Origin: Bombyx mori
Lineage: Eukaryota > Arthropoda > Insecta > Lepidoptera > Bombycidae
DNA: 64,000 bases
Reading direction: 5' to 3'
NCBI RefSeq assembly: GCF_030269925.1
Contig: NC_085127.1
Span: forward strand, 15,259,501-15,323,500
Made by a program: the position numbers and the translations under genes. Each line of letters begins with the position of its first letter. Positions within the stretch are counted from its first letter, which is position 1. The notes beneath the pieces are model-generated. The model saw only the letters and a list, made by a program, of their open reading frames with translations, searched no databases and was not told the DNA's origin. Below, piece after piece: positions 1 through 12,475 of this stretch.

Positions 1-1805
1 TGCCGGCCCGGTGTGGTCTGGCCAACTGTAACGGTACTTCTCCGCGACATGCTGCACTACGTACCACTACGTACTAACATTATTGTAATACTTTCACAAC
101 GCGGCTCGAAGCTCGAACTTGTACTCGTAACTATATTTGATTTTGATTTTTTATGAAAGTTACTGAAACCTCGCAATAGTTGAATGTGTGTGTAAGAGAC
201 AGAATTGACCTGAAATAATGTAGGCATGTACATATGTACATACATGGGCGCGCGATTATCAACAAACATGACCACTTGTCTGCATATTTAGCGTTACAAG
301 TGAATTATATATTTGTACCAAGTATCGAACCAACTACTTTCAACTTCAAGAAGCGCTAATAACCACCACGCTTTCATCATATTTATAATTTTCCTGCGCA
401 CAGAGACTCTTCACAAGCGAAGTTTCCAAACTATTTAGATTATTTGCATACCGCAACGTCTACATAATTTATGGCAGCTCTCTTTACAAAACGCTTCCTT
501 TGGTGACAGCTTTATTATAACTGAAATTCAATATCTCTCTCTGGACATAAACAGAGTGAGGTGTACATCCTCTAACGCTCATTAACAAGTAAATGGAGTG
601 TGCAATATGCACACCCCGTATTCCTGTTTAACTAAGTAGTTAATTCACTTAATGGACTCCCTCTGGACTCCCCTGGGTCCTCTGAGCTATATCCCAAATA
701 CCCAATCCAGGTGTACAGTGACTTAAAATAAAATGGGCAATCGGTACCATTAGAATCCGCTATTTTAATTTTTTTTTCATACTAACAACTTAAAGATTAT
801 AATCTAAATAAGTTTATGTTGCATCTAAATGTTTGCGGGTCAATAACAAAGGAATTTTAGTTCCCTGTGAACATATTATTATTAATATTAATGTGTTCAC
901 AAGTACCCAGGCCGGGTGCCTTGTGACAATGCCACTAACATCAACCAGTGGTCCAGGCAGCAGGTGGCGGATGTACAGATGCGACCCGTTGTTGGCTTCT
1001 TATCTCTTTTACTCTTTCAGTGGAATCTTGCATACAGACAGTAACACCTCTTAATCTAGTCTCGGAATGATTACTCGCGACACATCAGTCCTCCCGGGGT
1101 ACAGAGGCGTGATCTCTCTTCTCCCAAACATAATCACGTTTGACAGTATACATCTCACGGATGCAACATGATCACTGATAATATCCGTGTAGTGTACTTG
1201 CTCTCTTAGATCGCACCGCATCACACACATCTTGATACACAGCAATGCAATCGATGCAATCTAGTTTTAATGATTGGATAAAACACATTCTAATTCACCG
1301 AAAGCTGGACGTGTTGCGACGTGTATTCATTTACATACATCACCTGTGCGGAGCGATGCATATGTAATTTTTAGAGGCACTCTCTCACACCCCGTCCCGC
1401 GCTCCCCCCGTCCGTCCCCCGCCTGTCCCCGGGGTGGCGAGTGCCGCTTGAAATGCACAAGCGTGGTTTTTCCGCAAATGCAACGGAGCACGGCGCACCA
1501 GAATATGTACGAGAAGGTACCACTTTTTCTTTTCAACTAATTTTTGGTAGTTTATAATATTTACGTTAGAGCCTTACGGTTAGGCGTGTGAACGTTCAGA
1601 ATTAACAACCTGAGATTTTAGTTCTGTATTTCTTAATTAAACCATTGTGAACTTTTACAAAGTTACAGTTTTACAAGAGCAGATGGGTCCCTGGGGTGGA
1701 CGAGTTTGCCGAAAATTATGGATAAATAATGTGAAGACAACTTAAGAATTCAAACATTAGGAATTTATTAGATGAGGAAGTCAGATGGTAAAAAATGTGT
1801 ATATG
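1..1805. other. no gene recognised
   Basis: AT-rich sequence with only short chance reading frames. I see no splice-flanked exon, RNA gene or recognisable repeat. A C-rich stretch lies at about 1390-1435. Confidence 0.5.
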
Positions 1806-3020
1806 TGTATGTGTCGTGAGACGCCAGGTAGGAACGAAGTTCCTTCGGCTAATGTAGAATCGACACAATTTGCAAAAAAAAACAGCAAGAAAGATAACCT
1901 AGAAAACCTTACATAGATTTTAGTATGTACACACAATATTAACCAATGTAAAATATTTTGTATTTATAAATAAAGTAATACTTACGTATTTAATTCTTTT
2001 GCACTGAATAATTTCCCACCATTATCACTGTCAATTGCATTCAAGTCACTTGTTAGTTCACTTGCCATTGTTACTATATTTATTATTGTTTTCACGATTT
2101 AAAATTATATGAAAATAAACGTGGCTACTCATGAGTAAAATGTATCTATAATGTGAGTATTCGCCACGTGCTTGTCCATGAATTCATGAGTATATACTAT
2201 GCATTGGCGGGGTGGAGTGGTAATAGAGAGAGAAGGGATGAGAGAACGAAAAGAAAGAAAGAGAAAGGTATTATACACTACTCGCTTGTGTATACGACTG
2301 TCGCGCCTGCGCACGTCTCATTTAACGGTTTTATTCCTCGGACTTTTTCTTACGGTTTACTATCACATTTTTGGAACGAAGTTCCTTACGGTAGGCTTGG
2401 AGGAGATAGGGATTTTGCTGCGCGACCGAACTGAAAAAAATGTGATAGTAAAACCGTAAGAAAAAATCCGTCGAAAAAAGTGCGTGGGAAAAATCCGTGG
2501 AAAAAGTGCGTGGAATAAAACCGCTAAATGAGACGTGCGCAGGCGCGACGGTCGCATACACAAGCGAGTAGTGTATAATACCTTTCTCTTTCTCCTTCTT
2601 TCTTTTCGTTCTCTCATCCCTTCTCTCTCTATTTTGTAATTATTTCTATTTCTATGTAATTTTATGTTGTCAAACAAAAATAAAGAGACATATTTTGTTA
2701 TTTTAATTGATAATTTGAATTACGATTTTATTTTTATTTTACGTAATTTATTATTTCCTAAAATACTGAATTTCCTAAATACTTTCCTGTACTTAAATAA
2801 AAACTAATCAGCAAAATTTAAGAGAAAAATCAAGAAAACCAACATAAAATTGAGCACGATTTTTTTTTTGCAAATTGTATCGATTCTACGTTAGCCGAAG
2901 GAACTTCGTTCCTACCTGGTGTCCCACGACACCACATTTTAATTTTTTTTCAGTTCGGTCGCGATGCAAAATCCCTATCTCCTCCAAGCCTGCCGTAAGG
3001 AACTTCGTTCCAAAAAGAAA
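1806..3020. repeat. nested foldback repeat cluster
   Basis: Three sequence blocks each occur with an inverted partner. Block A (about 1806-1882) is inverted at about 2861-2938. Block B (about 2222-2371) is inverted at about 2433-2634. Block C (about 2372-2440, inside the B loop) is inverted at about 2947-3016. Blocks A and C both contain the near-palindrome GGAACGAAGTTCC. At the right end C' and A' are adjacent, so read on the minus strand they look like one continuous unit of about 155 bp. I see no transposase or reverse transcriptase. A foldback or MITE-like non-autonomous element that inserted into or beside another copy of itself is the simplest reading. The family is not recognised. Confidence 0.75.
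2222..2634. repeat. large imperfect hairpin (block B arms)
   Basis: The left arm (about 2222-2371) holds a purine-rich GAGA/GAAAG tract, the motif CGCGCCTGCGCACGTCTC and a run reading TTACGGTTTACTATCACA. The right arm (about 2433-2634) is its reverse complement. The right arm is about 50 bp longer because a unit ending in GTGCGTGG is repeated twice (about 2467-2513). The loop is block C. The short reading frames on both strands here are products of the inverted repeat and not genes. Confidence 0.75.
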
Positions 3021-4996
3021 AATATTTAAATATCTAACGAGACAGATGAAATAATATTAATTGCATTGACGGGCTAACGACCTATGACCCTTTTGTTAAG
3101 CAGTAGCTTGTTTAAAATGCAAAACATATACATAATATGCACTACATATACATAATATACACGCATAAAAAATATTCACAAAAATATTTTAGGCTGAGCC
3201 TACGCAATTATGAGAGTTCAGTTCTTTATTCTGAGATGCTAACTCATTATACATAGAACACTATTGACGTTTGCATAAGTGATATTAAAGTCAAAATGTA
3301 GCGCTGGATATTCGCTAAATTTAATCTATCAATGTATAATATGTTACATCGTTGTAAAGAATTAAGATGTACAATTACTAACCAATCACATCACATAGCT
3401 CAACAATTTAATGATAGCACATACTATAAGACATCTCGATTTAGTGCACCTTTACACAAATACCTGGTGCAGCCTGGGCCACGTTGTGTACAGAATATAA
3501 TTACTAACACATAATGAGGCAGATCACTATGAAATATTCGTAGGTGTTCAATCTCGTCCGTATGTATACTAGTCGAGAAATTCATCGTAACCCACACATG
3601 ACACTATATAATGAATTAGTACCTACATATGCATGTATGTATGTATGTATGTGTGTATATAGGAGTGTGTACGGGTGGGTACTGAACAGCACGTGTTTGA
3701 GCGTCGTTAGGTTAAGGTCACATTAGGGAGTGACGGCGCGGGCTCGAGCCCACATCCGCTGTTATCGGCCGCGCAGCTCATCAAGGGCTAGACCTCACTC
3801 GGGAGGCACTCGTCGAAAGGACGACCCTACGTTACGCAACTTTACTGCTGATGTTCAATTAACTCTGTGTGAGCTATAGACTAACAGACCTTTTGATCAA
3901 CTTAAGGAACTTTCAAAGAAAAAGATTTATAGGTTTTCATATTTGGAATATGTGAGAATCTGTGAAAATTTGTAGATTTTGCGGTATTTGTACGTTTTAT
4001 CTTGGATTTTAGTCGAACACATTCATTATTTTTGAAATAATTTTAGTGTATACGGTATGGCACCTACCGAAATTGATATCGACACTTCAAGCTACCTACT
4101 GTTATAATGTGCTTAAGAAAAATTTGTAAAGAAATAAAAGTTGCACTCTAGTAAAGTTCACGACACCAGTCGGCTACACGACGTTATCTCGTGCGAAGAA
4201 AATGTATGTACATAGGGACAGCCGGGGGCCGCCGCTAACGAGGCTGCTCACGTAAGGATTATCTGAGTAAACTTTAGTGAAGTCCATCTATAAACGGACT
4301 GACTTGTCAACTTTATCTACTAATATTATTTTTCGATGCCTCGTATCACAGATACATTAATGGGGCTTGTTTCTTGAGGAAATTTAGTTGTGCGTGAATA
4401 CTTATCATGGTGGACCTAAAGAATAAGGTGAAACAATATTAATGTGCATTATTACTGGTGGTTAGGTTCGGCGCGGGTGTGAGCCGCTGTCGTGTCTATT
4501 TCTACTTCGAAGCAGTTATATATCTCAGTTTGAAGAGTTGATAAACTGGGTCTCGGAGCTCATGTCCACGAGAGCTTGGCGTCCTACCACTTCATTTCAC
4601 GTGATTCCAACCCTTATCTCGTCTGCCAGTCCAAAGCAACTACAATAGTATGCAGAGACGATGCAGGCTGAACGTCCCTGCTTGTATCTACGTGCGGAAT
4701 CTTTCTATATGTTTTCACCAATTTTCTTCTAACCGCCACTGAGACTGCACTCACACTGTATCTCTTACTTCCATTCCTTAACTATGCCGATGCCAACTAT
4801 CTAGATCCAACCGAAATACAATTGGATAAACATCAGCGGCAACAAAATTTCTATATGAGATGCATATTTGGTTTACATAAATATTATCTTGTATCTGAAT
4901 TCCGTGCCAAACTCAAGTTACCAATTCGCCTTCACCGTAATTTTCATGTCCTTTCTTTGCTATATTGTATTCTCTTTTATCCACATACCCCACTTG
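3017..4996. other. no gene recognised
   Basis: AT-rich unique-looking sequence. It includes a short ATGT microsatellite (about 3631-3656) and a GC-rich patch at about 3733-3840. No exon or element could be supported. Confidence 0.45.
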
Positions 4997-5431
4997 GAGT
5001 CGTCGTGGCCTAGAGGATAAGACGCCCGGTGCATTCGTGTCTAGCGACGCGACTGTGCCGGTGTTCGAATCCCGCAGGCGGGTACCATTTTTTCTAATGA
5101 AATACGTACTTAACAAATGTTCACCGTTGACTTCCACGGTGAACGAATAACATCATGTAACAAAAATCAAACCCAAAAAATTATAATTTTCGTAATTATT
5201 AGTGGTAGGACCTCTTGTGAGTCCGCACGGGCAGGTCCCACCACCGCAAGCAGTAATGCGTTTCGGTTTGAAGGGCGGGGCGGCCGTTGTAAATATACTG
5301 AGAGCTTAAAACTTATAACTCAAGGTAGGTGGCGCATTTACGTTGTAGATGTCTATGGGCTCCAGTAACCACTTAACACCAGGTGGGCTGTGGGCTCGTC
5401 CACCAATCTAAGCAATAAAAAAAAAAAAAAA
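4997..5431 (+). repeat. Bm1-type SINE, full length, plus
   Basis: The tRNA-like head has an A-box-like stretch (TGGCCTAGAGGATAAGACG) and a B-box-like GTTCGAATCC near 5060-5070. The conserved body follows, and the copy ends in a run of A after AGCAATAAA. This is one of the two full-length plus-strand copies here (the other is at 23,656). A short deletion in the body removes part of the conserved segment seen in the other copies. Confidence 0.88.
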
Positions 5432-5485
5432 GTTGTTTATGCTGCTGGCTACAGGAGCCTCTATATATTTTTTGTCTGCCGCTGT

Positions 5486-5580
5486 AGCACACTAGCCCAC
5501 AGTCCCACTGACGGTAGGTAGTCTTCCTCGCTGATGGAGCTCAGCAATGCCAGGAGAACAGCAAAGCCACTGCCTAAATA
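5486..5580 (-). repeat. retroelement 3'-tail fragment
   Basis: This is a diverged minus-strand match to the tail seen at 28,891-29,012 (sharing AGCAATGCCAGG, then AAGCC and CTGCCTA). It is probably the 3' end of a LINE or LINE-mobilised SINE. Confidence 0.5.
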
Positions 5581-6961
5581 TCCAATCCACTTTGTCTCGA
5601 CAAAGCAGACATGTATTTTAGTCTAAATATTACGAAAACTACATCTGTACACTCTACCACCGGGTAGGAAATACCGCTGCGGTGTCTTCTGAACTCTTTC
5701 TTGAAGAAGGTCATGTCACAGCGCTCTGAAGGATGCTGTGGAAAGCATTCTTGTCGTGACTCGAATGATACATAGACAGACAAACATTAACGACGTGACG
5801 AATAACGCATGTAAGAGAGTGTACGACGCGAGTAGCTCCGGTTTATAATTTGTATTTGTGGCCGAAGACAAGTGGAAACTTTACAAAAATAAAACTCCGC
5901 GCAAACACCATATTGGAAGTTTTTAACAAGAAAAAGCTTCGTAATCTCTATAGCTCCATAAAAATTATAACTCCTTAACATTAACCAAACAAAAAATTAC
6001 AATAATTTCCATACGGACCTTACTGCCAGCAAATGTTCCATCGACATGCTACGGTCTACGATCGTCCGCTCCACACATCATTCAATTATCGCCATCACTA
6101 CTATTGTTACAAGCTTTAAATTACTGTGGCATCAGCTTATTTGCAGCCCAGTAATGCGATATGTTTTAATGGCAGTAAATTGTTCTTTGTTTGCGTTATT
6201 TTGATGTGTTCGCAAATTAGCAGGGTTTTAGCATCGCGTGCGAAATATTTACATTGAAGAAGGAACAACTCTTTCGTAAAGTTCAGTTTTTATATTTATT
6301 TCAGTATACTTGTAATTATGTATTTAACGAAAATCCTTTCTTTAGTGGCTTTTGATAAAATAAAAAAATAAAAAAATTCCTTGTCTTCGTAGCTTAGGTT
6401 TATTTCGGTCTGTAGTTTGTAAACTTTGTGCTTACCTTGAAACATAGCCGTAAAAATAAACATATTTTATTTTGCTAATTCAAAAATGGTCATGCCACAG
6501 TAGGGGTAACACTTATGTGCCGAAATATTTACAAGGAATATAAAACTCAATCTGATTGATACCTGTTTTGTAGATAAGAAATTACTTTATTTTTATAAAA
6601 CAACATATTAATTAAGTCTAAATCCCACTCAACTTCATTAAAATGATTAAGAATGATTAACAGTGACGTCGCCGAACAATTAATTGAGTGCACCTAGCTC
6701 TAGTCCCCGGGAAATTGACAAAGTTGCCGTAACTCCCGAGCTGAGTGTCCGCAAGACTGACTTCAGCTGGCTTCTGGCACTCGACAGCTTCACAGACAGT
6801 TGCACGTAGCTAATGTCACCCTTGTAAAGTACATACGTAGAATCTTACAAAGGAAGGTTTCCTCAAAACTGTATATTCAGAAGCGCGAAGGGCCAGTGAA
6901 AGCGCAGTGAAAGCGCAGTGATTGATTTCCACAAATTACTATCCTACTATATTATTTATTT
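5581..6961. other. no gene recognised
   Basis: AT-rich, with only short chance reading frames. I see no repeat that matches others in the window. Confidence 0.45.
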
Positions 6962-7053
6962 TATATATTAATATATAATTATAATTATTATAATTATATA
7001 TTAATATATACCTTATAATTTATTTTATATAATATAAAATAAATATTATAAGG
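6962..7053. repeat. pair of adjacent AT palindromes
   Basis: The first palindrome has 23-bp perfect arms (6962-6984 and 6988-7010) around a 3-base loop. The second (7011-7053) is near-perfect and begins CCTTATAA and ends TTATAAGG. Both are almost pure A/T and could extrude as cruciforms. They may be a remnant of an AT-rich MITE. Confidence 0.7.
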
Positions 7054-7251
7054 TTAATTTCCATTTGTATTTGTACTATACCTTTAAGAGAGAAATACAC
7101 ACGTCGACGAGTTCCTGTTACTATAAAGTTGTTCGTCTTAAATGCAAGAGAGAATAAGAGTCTTAGTTAATGAACCTTGATTCCTTGACTCGAAAAATAT
7201 TCTGCAGAACGATGTCTAAGTAGTTTTTTGTTGTAAATCTACGTATTTACT

Positions 7252-7424
7252 GTACAACGGCTGCCCCACCCTTCAAACCGAAACGCATTACTGCTTCACG
7301 ACAGAAATAGGCAGGGTGGTGGCACCTACCCGTGCGGACTCACAAGACCCCTTACCACTAGTAATTACGCAAGTTAATGTATTTTCGGAATATTTTTTAT
7401 TACACGACGTTATTCCTTCACCGT
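7252..7424 (-). repeat. Bm1-type SINE fragment, minus
   Basis: This is the central body of the SINE in reverse orientation, with the conserved stretch around CCGAAACGCATTACTGC and the GTAATTACGC segment. Head and tail are missing. It ends near the ATTCCTTCACCG motif. Confidence 0.85.
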
Positions 7425-9340
7425 TCTGACACCTGGAACCCTCTTGTACTGAAGATGAAATTTCAAGTCAAACAAACTGCCGGACCTCAAAATAATATTA
7501 GTTTGCTCTGTGTGAGATGAAATATAAAACTTATAAATATTTAAAAAAAATTGACGGCAGTTAGCACAATCTTCCTTCTACGTTGTATACATATTTTTTT
7601 TTAATAAATATGTACATATATAAAGTACCTAACTGTGAATACTCAAATAATAACAAAAAAAAATGTTTCTTAGAAAAATCATAAAAACGTTTAACACAAA
7701 ACGAGCGCCAAATTGTATTTCTTCTCAAAATATGTATGTGTGTATATTGTAATGTACGAGCGGATAAGTTCGTTAGGTCTGCGAGTGCGGATGCATCGAG
7801 ATTTAGCCAGCCTTAATTACATCGTCGAAGCAGCGTCTAGTTTTTAAAATAACACCTCCGTCGCCGCCTTAATTAAGATGTAGTTGAAACAAATCCACAC
7901 TATACTGGAGGTAAGTTGTCTACACGTAGGTAGGTATCACGCGCCGTCTACATGGTGTATTAGTATTCCATTTGCGACCGTTCTTTTCATTTTGTAGAAC
8001 TCTAAAAATACCTTATAAAAACCAGAGATTTGACGAGTTCAATGAAGCACACTGTGGGATAATCTTGATAGAAAATTACAATTGCTAATGTTCGTATAAA
8101 ATATAATCTTCTTATCAAAACACAACTGAGGTTTGTACAAAAAGACACCGAACATAATGTTAAGCGCACTCGTATATAATGTAAAGGGTCTTCGCAATGT
8201 ATTAGGGAACTAAGTCCGGTGTTTCGATCCGAGTAAACCCTTTTTATAGGGGTCGAAATAAAACTGTTAGGGGCGGGAACGTAAACAATATTTTTATAGT
8301 CCGCCCTTGTACCTTGATCACCTCCACCTCGGCCGCTCAGAAACCTTCGAAGCCTTTTGTCTTATTGTTTATTGTACTCACCCGAAATACTTGGTAATGT
8401 ATTTACATTAATGTATCAATTGTATTGTACATATAACAGCTGTCCCATGCTGGATTTGAAACTGAAATGCACGACAGCTTGACGACCGAAACAGCCAAGC
8501 CAGCACCCGCCCGCGCACTCTCACGGCACGCCATACCGGTGGATGCCGGCTTGTGATCACAGTATGCTTGAGGAGCACCGCTATCCGTTCACTGGTCGTG
8601 AGTCGGTCATCAGGCGCCTTCTCCGACGCCGATGGGAGCAAATGGAGTAGAGCAATTCTAGACCGACACCGCGGGGCCAATTCAATACCAACACAATTTA
8701 AGTATGTAACATTTATTTTAATCTCCTTATTCTTATTTAAGAGCTCAAATTAATTAAATATATAGTCCGAAATTCCGGCTATCTGAGATGTGTCTGAAGC
8801 TTTTTCTCTTTATATAATATGTATATCTGTATTGACGGAACAATTCTCTTAGTTCCGAGTACTATAGCTATGTATTGTTGAAGAGTTCAGTAGAGCTTCT
8901 GAGAAAGATTTCTACTTCGGTAATACGAGCAAACATTAAAGCTGCAGCTACTGCTATTAAACTTCTTTACGAACTTTTCATTAAAGTTTACTAAGAGAAT
9001 GAAATGTATCACACAGATAACACAGTATTCTTGTTGTTACTTGTTAAGAATTCAGTAAACTTGGCACTTCATTAATTATTACGAAGCCAAATCATAATTT
9101 GAACAAGTACGGAGCTCACTCTAGGCAAGTCTATGCGGTGACCACATCTCAGATAGATAGTTTCGTTTAACGATCAGATGATCATACGCTTCGGTTCTCA
9201 ATCCAAAACTAGAGTAGATACAATAGTAAAATAGGTATAATATCCCATTAATTCCTATTGTATTCTAGGCTTAAACAATAAAAATTTTAGTAGGTAAAAG
9301 CAGAACTTTTACAGTTTTGTTATATTATCACTGTAAGCAG
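7425..9340. other. no gene recognised
   Basis: No exon, RNA gene or recognisable repeat. A GC-richer patch (about 8445-8680) gives chance overlapping frames on both strands, without splice-site or domain support. Confidence 0.4.
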
Positions 9341-9400
9341 TATAAGGCCCACCTGATAGTGAGTGGCTACCGCTCGTGGACCTCACCAATACTATAAATA
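9341..9400 (-). repeat. retroelement 3'-tail fragment
   Basis: A short minus-strand remnant of the same tail family as 28,891-29,012. It is recognisable from GGCCCACCTGAT followed by GAGTGGCTACCG. Confidence 0.45.
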
Positions 9401-10599
9401 AATATTTTCATCTACATTTTCTTTTATTATACTACGTGGTTAGACAATAAACTTAAATATATATTGAAAGGGGACCATCTGTAAGTGAATTATTTAAAGC
9501 CAACAGGTACCATTATTTAATATAGTCTTCAGCTTAGTAAATTTAACCTGAAACTAAATTCCTATAAGCGGGGATCCTCTCAACTTTCACAATGGTAGAG
9601 AAAAACAAAGATATTTCTTCCAAAACTAATTAAAATTTGTTAAAAGATAAGTGACGCTTAAATTGTGGTGACAAAGTGACCAGATCAGGTTAATAATAAA
9701 TAACAAATCAGTATTTTCTTCGCTCCTTGCGAATCGTAAACTTAATTAAAACTACATATATGCTTCTCGCAGTCACGGACTACCAAAGCTGCAATTTCTA
9801 AACGTTGGAAATTATAAAATTAAAACAGTAAACGCGCGAAGCTTTTCGATTTTCATATAGACTAGTATTGTAACAGTACTCACTCTTCTAACTCTACAAT
9901 ATTTCTTATATAATATTGTTAAATATAAAAAACATTCTACCTTAAGTATTCTGTCAATAAATATTGTATAAATTGTCGCTCGCCGCAATTTATATAACAA
10001 TGATAAATTGTTATTCAATATCTTTATAGAATGCAGCATCCCGAGTCAAACAGATGAGCGGGAAGAGCAATTGGTAGAGCAGTGGTAGAGCGCTTGATAA
10101 ACTCTGTGCGGTTTATATTTTAATGAAAGCTTTGATTGCGACCTGATGCTATCGGCTATACCTCCTGACACTATCTTTTAAATTAAGACAAACTCTGTAA
10201 AAATATTAATTTATCAAATTATTTACGTAAATGGGAGAAATGAGTTTTATAAACAGCATAAATTTTGGCAGTCGGCGCCAAACAAGAACACTTATTGTGA
10301 ATTTGTTGAATTGAATCGTCAAATCATGTCACATCACGACAACCTCGGCGCCTTGTCTCAAAATAACATTTAACATCTTCCATCAAAAGCTCCAAGTGTA
10401 GGTGTCGAATTCATAGCGGTTTGGTGAATTTGCCTGACCTCCAGAGTACGTTAAGAGCTTGTTGTGTCTTCATTATTTCTTACAAAGCTTACTCTAGTTA
10501 TTATAAAAAGATACAGTTAAACTTATTTTTTCTCCCTGTCTAATCGCTACTAGCCTACGGATTTATTCCAGCTACGCTCGGACAGGATATATTATATTA
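9401..10599. other. no gene recognised
   Basis: AT-rich. A tRNA-A-box-like stretch at about 10,080-10,095 has no matching B box. A short motif at about 10,564-10,585 resembles the hairpin arm at 27,384-27,408. Confidence 0.4.
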
Positions 10600-10604
10600 A
10601 CTAC

Positions 10605-10822
10605 TGTTAACGAGGCTTCTTGATGTAACACGCGGCAGCAACTTGTGATGGCCGCGCGTGTTTTCTTGAATCACGGAGGCTCCTTTGTAATGGACGCTCC
10701 AACAAAAATTGTGTGCAGCGGGCGCGCGCGATCGCACGGCCGGTCGGTGGCGGAATGGGATGGCGGCGGCGCGCGCGCGTCCCGCAGCACGTAGAGGGGG
10801 GGCACCGCTTCGTTCGTTAACA
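10605..10822 (-). repeat. BEL/Pao 3' LTR
   Basis: 218 bp, starting TGTTAACGA and ending GTTAACA on the plus strand. It is very GC-rich in the middle (alternating GCGC). It is paired with 17,899-18,116 with five substitutions. On the minus strand it is the downstream LTR and overlaps the last 6 bp of the integrase frame. Confidence 0.93.
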
Positions 10823-12475
10823 GACTGGCCCTCTTGGAGCAGATGCATCTTTCTGGTCCAACATAACTGGTAATGGACAGAGCCTATTCCAAGCTCTGCG
10901 TAAGGTTCCTGAAGTAGTTTTTACGTCTGCCACCCGGTTGACGCCGTCAGCGCCTGGGTAAACTGTGGTGACACGTCCCAGCAGCCATCTATTGGGGGGC
11001 AGCCGATCATCTTTAATGAGAACCATCTCTCCTGGCTGTGGTTGTCCTCTATTTGTGCGCCATTTGTTTCGGATCTGCAATTCTGAAACGTACTCCTTGT
11101 AGTATCGATTCCAAAAATGTGTTTTTAATAATTGTATCCTTTTATATCTGGAAAGCATATGAACTGGAGTATCATCGACCTGGGGAGCAGGTAACATAGT
11201 GAGCGTTCGTCCAATCAAGAAATGCGCTGGTGTAAGAGGAACTAAATCTGATGGATCAGATGAAATTGGAGTGAGAGGTCTAGAATTCAGTATTGCCTCA
11301 ATTTGAACCAATACAGTGTTCATCTCTTCATAATCCAAATGAGCCATTGACAATACATGAGTTAAATGTTTTTTAATTGATTTAACTGACCCTTCTGCTA
11401 CGCCGTTAAAATGTGGACTGTAGGCTGGACTAAATTTGAAATTAATTTCGTTTTCAGCACCGTATGAAATAATATCGTTAGATTGATTTTTTAGAAACCT
11501 AACTATTTCGTTGCAAGCACCCACGAAATTAGTTCCGTTGTCGGAGTAGATCACAGCTGGCTTACCTCTGCGGGCAATAAATCTATTTAAGGCTGCAATG
11601 AAACCTTTAGAACTTAAGTCGGTGACGAGTTCTATGTGCATCGCTCTCACTGCCAGGCAAACAAAAACGGCAATATATGCCTTCTTCAACCGACAGCCAC
11701 GACCTTTTCTGTTTGCCATCATGATGGGACCAGCATAGTCCACAGCTGTATTACTGAAAGGGTAGTCTGCTTGCAATCTTTGTAGAGGTAGGTTGCCCAT
11801 GATAGGCTGATAAGTTTTGCCTGCAAATCTAAGGCAGGATATGCAATTTCGAGTAACATTTCTACAAAGATTACGACCATTGACTATCCAGTATTTATGT
11901 CGCAACGTTGATAACAACAGCTGTGGTCCAGCATGTAAAAGAATTTTGTGATAGTGTGTGACTAATATTTTAGTTATGTGATGTGATGCGTCTAGTAAGA
12001 TAGGGTGCTTTGTGTTGTAATCATAGTGAGAGTTTGACAGTCTACCTCCTACTCGTATTATACCTGCATGGTCAATAAAAGGGTTTAATTTGAGAAGTTT
12101 GTCCTTAGGAGACAGCGGGCCTTTATTAAGTAATTGTGAGTATTGTTTACAGTATGAATCACATTGTACTTGTTTGCACAATAATTCTAATGCAGTATTT
12201 AGTTCTGTGACAGTCAAGGGACCTGATGTTTTATTGCGAGAATATTGACAGTTGGAAATGAATCTTTTTACATAAGCTATGATACGTTGTAATTTACTAA
12301 ATTCAGAAAAATTGTTAAAATATTGAGAAATATTGAAATTCTGACAATGAAAGTCATCAGTTGACAGATGGCATTGATGTTTCATTTCTGGCAAACTAGC
12401 AATATTCACATCTTGTGGCTGTGTGGGCCACTGCACATCTGTTTGATGTAAGAAGTGCGGACCTCCCCACCACAA
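10817..12475 (-). CDS. BEL/Pao integrase frame (3' part of pol)
   Basis: A 552-residue frame that encodes the C-terminal part of the polyprotein. An HHCC zinc-binding domain lies at about residues 172-216 (two His, then CISC). The catalytic core has D in TAVDYAGP (about 246), D in YSDNGTNF (about 310) and E in GVAEGS (about 359), so the three acidic residues are present. Integrase inserts the reverse-transcribed copy into the host genome. This frame overlaps the upstream frame by 70 bp (12,406-12,475) in a different phase. BEL/Pao pol is normally one continuous frame, so I read this as an insertion of two bases that broke it, although programmed frameshifting cannot be excluded. The frame stops just inside the 3' LTR. 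The nominal first Met is unlikely to be a natural start. Confidence 0.88.
   Translation of the reverse strand: MWWGGPHFLHQTDVQWPTQPQDVNIASLPEMKHQCHLSTDDFHCQNFNISQYFNNFSEFSKLQRIIAYVKRFISNCQYSRNKTSGPLTVTELNTALELLCKQVQCDSYCKQYSQLLNKGPLSPKDKLLKLNPFIDHAGIIRVGGRLSNSHYDYNTKHPILLDASHHITKILVTHYHKILLHAGPQLLLSTLRHKYWIVNGRNLCRNVTRNCISCLRFAGKTYQPIMGNLPLQRLQADYPFSNTAVDYAGPIMMANRKGRGCRLKKAYIAVFVCLAVRAMHIELVTDLSSKGFIAALNRFIARRGKPAVIYSDNGTNFVGACNEIVRFLKNQSNDIISYGAENEINFKFSPAYSPHFNGVAEGSVKSIKKHLTHVLSMAHLDYEEMNTVLVQIEAILNSRPLTPISSDPSDLVPLTPAHFLIGRTLTMLPAPQVDDTPVHMLSRYKRIQLLKTHFWNRYYKEYVSELQIRNKWRTNRGQPQPGEMVLIKDDRLPPNRWLLGRVTTVYPGADGVNRVADVKTTSGTLRRAWNRLCPLPVMLDQKDASAPRGPVC

Noticed and set aside
2153..2677. 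Overlapping frames of 76-104 residues on both strands
   Set aside because: They lie within the arms of the inverted repeat and mirror each other.
5000..5080. tRNA gene at the head of the SINE
   Set aside because: The A and B boxes belong to the SINE head. The same head occurs in many copies followed by the SINE body.
10069..10120. tRNA gene
   Set aside because: An A-box-like stretch is present, but there is no B box (GGTTCGAATCC type) at the right distance and no cloverleaf.
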